Origin: Flavobacteriales bacterium UBA1694
GTDB taxonomy: Bacteria; Bacteroidota; Bacteroidia; Flavobacteriales; Weeksellaceae
DNA: 34,203 bases
Direction: 5' to 3'
Assembly (NCBI GenBank): GCA_002319955.1
Contig: DCJS01000017.1
Location: 54,521 to 88,723, forward strand
Of the stretch, positions 23,257 through 30,255 are shown one piece after another. The position numbers and the translations under genes are program-made. Each line of letters begins with the position of its first letter. Position 1 is the first letter of the stretch. A model generated the notes under the pieces. It worked only from the letters and a program-made list of their open reading frames with translations, was not told the origin of the DNA and did no database searches.

Positions 23257-23394
23257 AGGAAGGCTAGTTTTTACTTTTTTAATTTGAGTTCGGGTTCTAA
23301 AGATAGGTAAATTTTGGATGCATCGCCCTTGAATTCTAGGATGCAGACAGTAGGGTCCTAATTTCTTAAAGTATTTAAACTACAAATAGGGTTT

Positions 23395-23406
23395 ATATAA
23401 TTATAT
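23395..23406. repeat. AT-only palindrome before the PadR gene
   Basis: ATATAATTATAT, 12 bp, ends 4 bp before the -7 element of padR. It is a possible operator, but its AT-only composition makes chance likely. Confidence 0.25.
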
Positions 23407-23410
23407 TAAC

Positions 23411-23418
23411 TACATTTG
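23411..23418 (+). promoter_or_regulatory. -7 promoter element for the PadR gene
   Basis: TACATTTG matches TAnnTTTG, 18 nt before the ATG at 23437. Confidence 0.55.
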
Positions 23419-23436
23419 CGGTAAATAGTATTTGAT

Positions 23437-23769
23437 ATGAATGCATACCGTTTAGGAGAATTTGAAGAGATTGTACTGCTTACCGTAGCGATTCTGGAAG
23501 GAGAGGCTTATGGCGTGAGCATTGTTGAAGAAATAGAAACCCGTCTTTCTAGAGCGGTGAGTTTAGGGGCGATGCAAACGGTCTTAAAAAGGCTTGAGGA
23601 AAAAAGCCTTGTGAAGTCTGAATTTGGTGAAGCCACCAAAGTAAGAGGGGGCAAGCGCAAGCGCCTTTATGAAATTACCTTGAGTGGTAAGCAGCTCCTA
23701 GAGCAGACCAAAGCCCAGAGAATTTCGCTATGGAATGCGATTCCTAAACCTTTAATTGAATTTTGCTGA
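23437..23769 (+). CDS. PadR-family transcriptional regulator
   Basis: 110 residues, the small PadR-s1 type: winged helix-turn-helix with LGEFEEIVLLTVAILEGEAYG at the start, then YGVSIVEEIE, GAMQTVLKRLEEKSLVKSE and the wing GKRKRLYEITLSGKQLL. PadR proteins repress nearby transport or stress genes, often their own operon, and release DNA on binding a small ligand. It is the first gene of a two-gene operon; its TGA overlaps the next ATG (ATGA at 23769). In other Bacteroidota this PadR type sits before an ABC-type permease with a permease prefix domain, and the partner here begins with that domain. Confidence 0.88.
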   Translation: MNAYRLGEFEEIVLLTVAILEGEAYGVSIVEEIETRLSRAVSLGAMQTVLKRLEEKSLVKSEFGEATKVRGGKRKRLYEITLSGKQLLEQTKAQRISLWNAIPKPLIEFC

Positions 23770-24293
23770 TGCCTCGTCTTATCACAGAGCCGCCCGCGTG
23801 GGGACTGATGGTTTTTCGGTGGTTTGCTCACCCTCTATTTCGGGAAGAGCTGGAAGGCGATCTTTATGAACGGTATGAAGACTATTTGAAAAAATACGGC
23901 CATGCCAAGGCGAGATGGCTGTTTCTTAGAGATGTCGCTTCGCTTTTTCGTCCCAGTCTGATGGGATCTGTTACTCAATTAACCAATTTAAATAGTATCC
24001 ATATGATTCAAAACAACAAACGATTAATGGGAATCATACTTTTCGGGTTTGCTCTATTAGCTCTCCCACTAGTGGCCATGCAGTTTACAGCAAGTGTTGA
24101 CTGGGATCTTACCGATTTCATTATTATGGGAGGCCTACTGCTTCTCACGGGGCTTGGATGTGAACTCGTGCTGAGGAAGGTCAAATCCACTAAAAACCGG
24201 CTGATTATTTGCGCCGTAATTTTAGTTCTCTTTTTGCTTACCTGGGCTGAGTTAGCCGTTGGGGTCTTCGGGACGCCTTTTGCAGGAAGTTAA
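23769..24293 (+). CDS. Permease-prefix domain fused to a small multi-pass membrane region
   Basis: 174 residues. Residues 1-65 look like the permease prefix domain 2 found at the N-terminus of MacB/FtsX-type permeases (PPAWGLMVFRWFAHP, EELEGDLYERYEDY, ARWLFLRDVASLFRPSL). The remainder does not continue as a permease. It has three hydrophobic segments (about 83-105, 112-130, 143-165) with ASVDWDLTDFIIMGGLLL, CELVLRKVK and a C-terminal FGTPFAGS, a pattern I associate with separate small membrane proteins of about 90 residues. It therefore looks like a fusion, in which a stand-alone membrane gene starting at the internal ATG 24003 has replaced the permease. I start at ATG 23769 because of the coupling with padR. 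Confidence 0.6.
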   Translation: MPRLITEPPAWGLMVFRWFAHPLFREELEGDLYERYEDYLKKYGHAKARWLFLRDVASLFRPSLMGSVTQLTNLNSIHMIQNNKRLMGIILFGFALLALPLVAMQFTASVDWDLTDFIIMGGLLLLTGLGCELVLRKVKSTKNRLIICAVILVLFLLTWAELAVGVFGTPFAGS

Positions 24294-24310
24294 GATTCGT
24301 TTTATGATTT

Positions 24311-24347
24311 AAAAAGTTCCTTTGGTATAATCCAAAGGAACTTTTTT
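24311..24347. terminator. Bidirectional terminator
   Basis: AAAAAGTTCCTTTGG / CCAAAGGAACTTTTT, 15-bp perfect stem with 6-nt loop, between convergent genes (PadR operon and S24 repressor). Confidence 0.93.
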
Positions 24348-24366
24348 TCAACCCTATATTTAAGGC

Positions 24367-25131
24367 TTATGGCTTGGTTTTCTTAAGCTCTGAAATCTCT
24401 TTTTTCAGACTGAAAAACATTTCTTTAACCGCGCTCATGTCTAGAGATGCTGCGCCCAATTCCTCGGTGTTAATACTGGCAGCATACTGCCAAATTTCTA
24501 AAATCTCCGAATTCTTGATTTGATACGGTTCGTAAAACTCATTGTCGGCTGCCACGTTGATTGCACCAGAGTCTCTTCCTTGGTAGCGTTTGTACGTGAT
24601 GCCTTCTCGGGTAATGAAAATATAAGTTCTTCCTTTTTTCAATTCCTTTAGAGATTCCACGTACTGGCCTACAATGTAGGTGCCGTCGTTAAAAGGAGGC
24701 ATGGAGTCTCCCTCAACGGGGAAGGCTCTAAAGTTTCCATTCCTAAGGAATGGCAAAGAAATCGTTTGTAAACTCTCAATATACTCCGGGTCTGAATAAC
24801 CACTTAAATAGCCCATAGAAGCTCTATGGGGGATGATTTCAATTTGTTTGTCTCCTCCAGAGTTTACACGAATCGGAAGAACAATTCGGTTGTCGGGGAG
24901 TGAGAGAATCTTATCAATAGGATACTTCTTTAAATCTACTGAGAGCAGTAAATCAATACTGATCTTATAGAATCTAGAAATTCGTATTAAGAGTTCTAAA
25001 GGCGGTTCGGAGGCTGCATCCTCATACTTGGCATAGCGTCCTCTTGTAATGAGCAGCTCGTCTGCGATGTTCTGTTGAGAGCGGGTGAGTTGCCCTCTGA
25101 GATACCTGATGTTATCGGCGAAAATTGACAT
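24367..25131 (-). CDS. XRE-S24 (LexA/CI-like) repressor
   Basis: 254 residues. An N-terminal XRE-type helix-turn-helix (about 1-65, SQQNIADELLITRGRYAKYE) is joined to a C-terminal S24/LexA-like peptidase domain (about 100-218). Catalytic residues are visible: S143 in EGDSMPP and K181 in ITYKRYQG. The self-cleavage site, usually Ala-Gly, reads A104-S-M106-G107-YLSGY. A charged tail of about 35 residues follows. Such repressors are inactivated by RecA-stimulated cleavage under DNA damage. It diverges from Y-family polymerase and DnaE genes, its likely targets. A 19-bp perfect palindrome overlaps its own start, implying autorepression. It is not LexA proper, which has a winged helix N-terminus. 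Confidence 0.87.
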   Translation of the reverse strand: MSIFADNIRYLRGQLTRSQQNIADELLITRGRYAKYEDAASEPPLELLIRISRFYKISIDLLLSVDLKKYPIDKILSLPDNRIVLPIRVNSGGDKQIEIIPHRASMGYLSGYSDPEYIESLQTISLPFLRNGNFRAFPVEGDSMPPFNDGTYIVGQYVESLKELKKGRTYIFITREGITYKRYQGRDSGAINVAADNEFYEPYQIKNSEILEIWQYAASINTEELGAASLDMSAVKEMFFSLKKEISELKKTKP

Positions 25132-25149
25132 TGATATAAATTATATCAA
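25131..25149. promoter_or_regulatory. 19-bp palindromic operator of the S24 repressor
   Basis: TTGATATAA-A-TTATATCAA: two perfect 9-bp arms around one base. It starts on the last base of the repressor ATG and lies between that start and the TATATTTG promoter element, so binding would block the repressor's own transcription start. Confidence 0.65.
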
Positions 25150-25157
25150 CAAATATA
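25150..25157 (-). promoter_or_regulatory. -7 promoter element of the repressor gene
   Basis: CAAATATA on plus reads TATATTTG on minus, an exact TAnnTTTG match, directly next to the palindrome and 18 nt before the ATG at 25131. Confidence 0.6.
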
Positions 25158-25180
25158 CAAAAAATTGTTACAAATCGGGG

Positions 25181-25188
25181 TAATTTTG
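25181..25188 (+). promoter_or_regulatory. -7 promoter element of the Pol IV/dnaE operon
   Basis: TAATTTTG matches TAnnTTTG and ends only 5 nt before the ATG at 25194, so the transcript would have almost no leader. Confidence 0.5.
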
Positions 25189-25193
25189 ACCCT

Positions 25194-26342
25194 ATGAATC
25201 GAGCAATTGTGCATATGGATTTGGACACGTTTTTTGTGTCCTGTGAGAGGCTTTCAAATTCTAAGCTTAACGGGGTTCCCGTCATTATTGGGGGAGGCGA
25301 TCGAGGGGTAGTGGCTTCCTGCAGTTACGAGGCGCGGTACTTTGGGGTGCGCTCGGCCATGCCTATAAAAATGGCCATGCGCCTGTGTCCCGAGGCTAAA
25401 GTCGTTAAAGGCGATATGGAGTATTACTCTAAGCTCTCGCATGAGGTCACGCAGGTCGTCCAAGAAAAGGTTCCCCTTATGGAAAAAGCCAGTATTGACG
25501 AATTCTATTTAGACCTTACGGGAATGGATCAGTTCTTTGGCTGTTACAAATGGACTAATGAGATTGCGCAGGCCGTGACTCACCATACAGGACTTCCCAT
25601 TTCCTTTGCCCTCTCCACCAATAAGACCGTCTCTAAGATTGGGTCGGGAGAGTCTAAGCCTCTAGGGCGTTTAGAAATTGAGCAGAGCGGAATCCGCCCC
25701 TTTTTAAATCCGCTTTCGGTAAGAAAAATTCCCATGGTGGGGGATGTCACCTTTCAGCTTTTGTCTCGAATTGGAATTCGAACCATTCAGACGCTCTCTG
25801 AAATGCCCGTAAGGGTTCTTGAGCAGATGATTGGTAAAAACGGAGCAGAACTCTGGAAAAAGGCCAACGGCATTGACCTATCTCCTGTGGTTCCGTATTC
25901 AGAGCGAAAATCCGTATCGAAGGAACACACCTTTACCAGCGACACGATTGATTTAATTGAAATTCGGCGGCTTATTTCTGGAATGGCCGAATCGCTTAGT
26001 TACCAACTTCGAAAAGAAAAATGGCTGACTTCCACAGTGGTGGTGAAAATTCGGTATTCAAATTTTGATACCGAAACGCGTCAGATCAAAATTCCCTACA
26101 CCTCCTTAGACCATACGATTAATCGGGTCGCCTTAGAGCTCTTTGAGAAGCTTTACACGCGTCGCATGCGTTTAAGACTCGTAGGGCTTCGCCTTACGGA
26201 TTTGGTTCATGGCACTTACCAAATGGATCTTTTTGAAGACTCCGAGCAGCTCATTAGTCTTTACCAATCCATGGATGGCATTAAAAACCGTTTTGGAAAA
26301 GCCGCCGTGGGAAGAGCCTCGGGGTATAAACTTAAAACCTAA
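25194..26342 (+). CDS. dinB: Y-family DNA polymerase (Pol IV/DinB-like)
   Basis: 382 residues. It is a low-fidelity translesion polymerase that inserts nucleotides opposite damaged bases. Catalytic acids are D9 (HMDLDTFF), D102 and E103 (ASIDEFYLDLTG). The steric/aromatic residues F13-F14 are kept. Helix-hairpin-helix segments (about 170-210) and the little-finger domain (about 240-340) are present. A clean beta-clamp binding peptide, QMDLF, lies at 343-347, but the protein then continues for 35 more residues, so the motif is not at the very end. It is followed after 11 nt by a DnaE-like gene and diverges from the S24 repressor, making a damage-inducible cassette likely. Gene symbol by activity class, not orthology. 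Confidence 0.9.
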   Translation: MNRAIVHMDLDTFFVSCERLSNSKLNGVPVIIGGGDRGVVASCSYEARYFGVRSAMPIKMAMRLCPEAKVVKGDMEYYSKLSHEVTQVVQEKVPLMEKASIDEFYLDLTGMDQFFGCYKWTNEIAQAVTHHTGLPISFALSTNKTVSKIGSGESKPLGRLEIEQSGIRPFLNPLSVRKIPMVGDVTFQLLSRIGIRTIQTLSEMPVRVLEQMIGKNGAELWKKANGIDLSPVVPYSERKSVSKEHTFTSDTIDLIEIRRLISGMAESLSYQLRKEKWLTSTVVVKIRYSNFDTETRQIKIPYTSLDHTINRVALELFEKLYTRRMRLRLVGLRLTDLVHGTYQMDLFEDSEQLISLYQSMDGIKNRFGKAAVGRASGYKLKT

Positions 26343-26353
26343 ATGCGTTTCTT

Positions 26354-29300
26354 ATGTTTTTAAACTGCCACTCCTACCATAGCCTTCGCTACGGAACACT
26401 TTCCATAGAACAGATAGTAGAAGAGGCCTACGGACTTGGAATCTCTACTTTAGTCTTAACGGATCTTAATACGATTACAGGGATTTATGACTTTCATAAA
26501 GCCTGTGAGGCCCGAGGCATTAAGCCTCTGGCCGGTGTAGAGGTTCGAGAAAAGGACGAGCTTTATTACATTACGATTGCAAAGCGTTTTGAAGGCCTTG
26601 CAGAAGTAAACGAGCTCCTTACGCGCCACCACTGTGAAGGAGAGATTCTGAGTCCATGGGCTCCAGAGTTTAAAGATCTTTTTGTGGTCTATCCGTTAGA
26701 GCATTTCCCAGAGACTTTAAGGCCCAATGAATTTATAGGGGTGAGGGCCTGTGAGATTAACCTATTACTTCGGCCAGACTTACGTCCGTTCTTAGAGCGT
26801 ATGGTGGTGCTTCATCCCGTCACTCTAAAAACGAAAAAGCATTACAACCTTCACCGAATTCTTCGCGCTATTGAACATAATTGTCTGCTTTCAAAATTGG
26901 CGCCGACTCAAATTTGCGACCCGTCAGAACGCTTTATCGCCCCCCAGGAGTTAGAGACTCTTTTTAGTCGCTACCCTCAAATTATAGAAAATACCAAGGG
27001 GCTGTTAAAAGACGCTACATTTGAATTTGAATTCTCTATCCCGAGAAATAAAATGTTCTATACCCGCAGTCGAGAAGACGACCAAAAACTCTTAACTCGC
27101 CTGGCTCACCTGGGGCTTAAGAGGCGCTACGGGGAGAATCACCCCGATGCTCAGGTGCGAGTTAAACGGGAGTTAAGCGTCATCAAGACCCTTAACTTTA
27201 GCGGCTACTTTTTAATTACGTGGGACATTATCCGCTACAGTAACCGCATGGGCTTTATGCATGTGGGTAGAGGTTCGGGAGCGAACTCCATTGTGGCCTA
27301 CTGCCTGGGCATTACCGACATTTGTCCTATTGAGCTCAATTTGTATTTTGAGCGCTTCTTGAATGAGAATCGAAAAAGCCCCCCGGATTTTGATATCGAC
27401 TGGTCTTGGCAGGACCGCGACACGATCTTAACGTATATTTTTGAAAGGTATGGCAAAAACCATGTGGCATTCTGTGGGACAAACGTAGAGTTTAAATACC
27501 GCTCTATTTTTAGAGAAGTTGGAAAGGTCTTCGGGCTTCCTAAGGACGATCTAGATCAACTGGCCAAAAACCCGATACGCACCCACGAGCAAAGCGCGGT
27601 GGTGAGCACCGTTCAAAAATACGGCATGCTCTTAGAGAAGTTCCCAAATCAGCGCAGCATGCACAGCTGTGGGATTATAATCTCGCAAGAGCCTCTCACC
27701 GTTTATACGGCCTTAGAGATGCCTCCCAAAGGATTTCCGATTATTCAGTTTGACATGCATGTCGCCGAGGAAATTGGGTTTGAAAAATTCGATATTCTTT
27801 CCCAAAGAGGCCTGGGAACCATTCAAGATACGGTGCATTTGGTAGAGAAGAACCGAGGCGTGGTGCTCGATATAAAAGACACGCGGCTCTCAAAGAATAC
27901 CCCTGAGACAAACGCTTATTTAAGTCTTGGCAAGACCATTGGCTGCTTTTATATTGAGAGTCCTGCGATGCGTGGTCTTCTTCGCCGCCTTAAATGCGAT
28001 AATTACCAGACTCTTGTAGCGGCATCCTCCATCATAAGACCTGGAGTGGCCCAAAGCGGCATGATGCGGGAGTATATCTTTCGCCACAACCATCCCGATC
28101 GCTTTGAGTACTTTCATAAAGTCTTTGAAGAGCAGCTAGGAGACACCTACGGCATTATGGTTTATCAGGAAGATGTTATTAAGATTGCCCTTCATTTTGG
28201 AGGGCTCAGCGCGGCAGACGGCGATATTCTACGCCGCGCCATGAGCGGCAAAGGCCGCTCGCTTTCAGCCCTTCAAAAAGTCAAGGATCATTTTTTTGAA
28301 TCCTGTCGGGCAAGGGGGCATTCCGAGCAGCTCTCTGAGGAAGTTTACCGCCAGATTGAATCCTTTGCGGGCTATAGCTTTTGCAAAGCCCATTCGGCTT
28401 CTTACGCCGTAGAGAGTTATCAAAGTCTTTATCTAAAGGTGCATTACCCTATTGAGTTTATGGTCTGTGCCATTAATAACCAAGGTGGGTTTTACCGCAC
28501 AGAAGTCTACGTCCATGAATGCCGAATGGCTGGAGCCCATATTCACAATCCTTGTGTCAATAAAAGCCTCTACGAAACCACCCTTTATAGAGACCAAGTG
28601 TACCTGGGGTTCATGCATCTTCAAAAACTCGAAATCAAACTGGCTAAGCTTCTTATTGCGGAGCGCGAATCGAGGGGAGACTACCTTTCTTTAGAAGATT
28701 TTGTGCGACGAATTCCTGTGGGAATTGAAACGCTGCAGATCCTGATTTTCATTGGGGCCTTTCGCTTTACAGGGAAGGCTAAAAATGAACTTTTGATTGA
28801 GGCCAGACTTCTGCTAATTCATTTTAAGCCGGAGTATCGAGCGCCCAGTCTTTTAGAGGAGCCTATGGAGCCCTACACGCTGCCATCTTTAGAGCGCACA
28901 GACTTTGAGGATGCTTTTGATGAAATAGAACTTTTAGATTTCCCGGTCTCTTGCAGTCCTTTTGATTTGCTTCAAACCTCTTATAGGGGAAAGGTTAAAG
29001 CCAGAGACCTTTTAAATCACCATAAGTCAGAGGTGAAAATGTTAGCCTATTTGATTTCCAGAAAGCATGTGCCCACTAAGAAAGGTACGATGTATTTTGG
29101 TACCTGGATCGATTCTAATGGCGATTATTTTGATACGGCCCATTTTGCGGATAGCTTAAGGCGCTATCCTTTTCTAGGGGGTGGGGTGTATCTGCTTTTA
29201 GGACAGGTAGAGGTCGATTTCCACTTTCCCACTTTAACCATTACCAAGATGGCCAAGATGCCTTTCATTCCAGATCCTCGGTATGCTTACGATAAAGAAA

Positions 29301-29413
29301 AGGCCAGACAGACTGAAAAGCAGTTGAAGGAGGATGTAAGTCCGACTTGGAGAAAGCCCTATCCCAGTGAAAAGGAAATTGGACTTCCTCGAACCCGCAT
29401 GAAAATAGAATAA
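26354..29413 (+). CDS. DnaE-like DNA polymerase III alpha subunit, error-prone type
   Basis: 1019 residues, a C-family polymerase shorter than replicative DnaE (about 1150 or more). Domains: PHP (1-80), polymerase palm/fingers (about 240-720), helix-hairpin-helix and OB fold (about 900-990). Catalytic aspartates are D347 and D349 in PPDFDIDWSW, with the third in EKFDILSQRGLG. GRGSGANS (305-312) is the nucleotide-binding loop and SFCKAHSASYAVESYQ the tail motif. The PHP metal motifs are incomplete: NCHSYHSLRYG is present but the usual TDH/TDN reads T-D-L. That fits loss of proofreading, as in DnaE2. It is paired with a Y-family polymerase and an S24 repressor, like imuB-dnaE2. The main replicative alpha subunit must be elsewhere. 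Confidence 0.87.
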   Translation: MFLNCHSYHSLRYGTLSIEQIVEEAYGLGISTLVLTDLNTITGIYDFHKACEARGIKPLAGVEVREKDELYYITIAKRFEGLAEVNELLTRHHCEGEILSPWAPEFKDLFVVYPLEHFPETLRPNEFIGVRACEINLLLRPDLRPFLERMVVLHPVTLKTKKHYNLHRILRAIEHNCLLSKLAPTQICDPSERFIAPQELETLFSRYPQIIENTKGLLKDATFEFEFSIPRNKMFYTRSREDDQKLLTRLAHLGLKRRYGENHPDAQVRVKRELSVIKTLNFSGYFLITWDIIRYSNRMGFMHVGRGSGANSIVAYCLGITDICPIELNLYFERFLNENRKSPPDFDIDWSWQDRDTILTYIFERYGKNHVAFCGTNVEFKYRSIFREVGKVFGLPKDDLDQLAKNPIRTHEQSAVVSTVQKYGMLLEKFPNQRSMHSCGIIISQEPLTVYTALEMPPKGFPIIQFDMHVAEEIGFEKFDILSQRGLGTIQDTVHLVEKNRGVVLDIKDTRLSKNTPETNAYLSLGKTIGCFYIESPAMRGLLRRLKCDNYQTLVAASSIIRPGVAQSGMMREYIFRHNHPDRFEYFHKVFEEQLGDTYGIMVYQEDVIKIALHFGGLSAADGDILRRAMSGKGRSLSALQKVKDHFFESCRARGHSEQLSEEVYRQIESFAGYSFCKAHSASYAVESYQSLYLKVHYPIEFMVCAINNQGGFYRTEVYVHECRMAGAHIHNPCVNKSLYETTLYRDQVYLGFMHLQKLEIKLAKLLIAERESRGDYLSLEDFVRRIPVGIETLQILIFIGAFRFTGKAKNELLIEARLLLIHFKPEYRAPSLLEEPMEPYTLPSLERTDFEDAFDEIELLDFPVSCSPFDLLQTSYRGKVKARDLLNHHKSEVKMLAYLISRKHVPTKKGTMYFGTWIDSNGDYFDTAHFADSLRRYPFLGGGVYLLLGQVEVDFHFPTLTITKMAKMPFIPDPRYAYDKEKARQTEKQLKEDVSPTWRKPYPSEKEIGLPRTRMKIE

Positions 29414-29708
29414 GGCTCTAAAATGGAGTACAAGCGACTCTCTCGGACGTGCCTTAAGTTCAAATATTCCCCTGAAACCAAGTACACTAGCGGAAGTATC
29501 GTTAATTTTTCATACCTTTGCAGATAAATTACAAAGCGACGGTTACTTTAAGCTATTTACCGAAGAGTAAATCCTAATAGCCAGTTTTCAATTTTTTAGC
29601 TGCAACTTTTTAATTTATATCGTCTAGAGGTTCGTACCATTAAATTGCCTAGGGAGGCAATTGGAAAACGGCTCTCTACTTCCTTGAAACTAAAATACAA
29701 TATACTAT
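29414..29708. other. Intergenic region and long leader of the cold-shock gene
   Basis: A TACCTTTG promoter element (29513-29520) lies 188 nt before the start codon. The inferred leader contains an 8-bp perfect stem, AATTGCCT / AGGCAATT (29643-29662, loop AGGG), and AT-rich flanks. No open frame. Confidence 0.5.
29513..29520 (+). promoter_or_regulatory. -7 promoter element of the cold-shock gene
   Basis: TACCTTTG matches TAnnTTTG. It predicts a leader of about 180 nt for the gene at 29709. Confidence 0.5.
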
Positions 29709-30146
29709 ATGTCAGATTCTTTCTCTAAAAAAGAAAATTTAAAAAAGAAAATCCAGAAACAAAAAGAAAAAGCACTCAAGCGTGAAGAGCGTAAAACTCA
29801 GAACAACAAAGGAAAAGAGCTTGATGACATGCTTCTTTATGTTGATGAGTATGGACAACTAACCTCTACGCCACCGAGTAAACAAGATAAAGAAGAGATC
29901 TCCTTAGATGATATTCAACTTGGTGCAGCGCCAATCGAGGCGGAAGATCCAATCAAAACGGGAATTGTTACGTTCTTAAGCGATAAAGGCTACGGCTTTA
30001 TCACGGAGAATGATACGAAAGAAAACATTTTCTTTCACCTTAACAACGTTGAAGGAGAGCTTAAAAAAGGAAACAAAGTACGTTTTGAAAAAGAGCGTTC
30101 TCCTAAAGGCTACTCTGCGTTAAACATTACTATTGTTAAGCAGTAA
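29709..30146 (+). CDS. Cold-shock-domain protein with charged N-terminal extension
   Basis: 145 residues. Residues 1-35 are a lysine/glutamate-rich helix (KKENLKKKIQKQKEKALKRE), a linker follows, and a cold-shock domain fills about 82-145. RNP1 is KGYGFI and RNP2 is NIFFHLNN, the aromatic residues that stack on single-stranded RNA/DNA; the opening KTGIVTFLSD is canonical. It should be an RNA chaperone. The extended N-terminus is common in Bacteroidota members and may bind RNA non-specifically. The long leader with a stable hairpin fits post-transcriptional temperature control, as for E. coli cspA, but this is inferred. A terminator follows directly. Confidence 0.9.
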   Translation: MSDSFSKKENLKKKIQKQKEKALKREERKTQNNKGKELDDMLLYVDEYGQLTSTPPSKQDKEEISLDDIQLGAAPIEAEDPIKTGIVTFLSDKGYGFITENDTKENIFFHLNNVEGELKKGNKVRFEKERSPKGYSALNITIVKQ

Positions 30147-30188
30147 GAAGAAGGGGATCACCTGCTATCCAAAACTTTTATTAAATAG

Positions 30189-30222
30189 AAAGCCGTTTCA
30201 AAGTTTATTTTGAAACGGCTTT
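30189..30222. terminator. Terminator after the cold-shock gene
   Basis: AAAGCCGTTTCA / TGAAACGGCTTT, 12-bp perfect stem with further A/T pairing in the loop; the T tract on plus is short. Confidence 0.8.
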
Positions 30223-30255
30223 GTTATTTTGTGTTGAATATGGTTTTAGTAAAAC

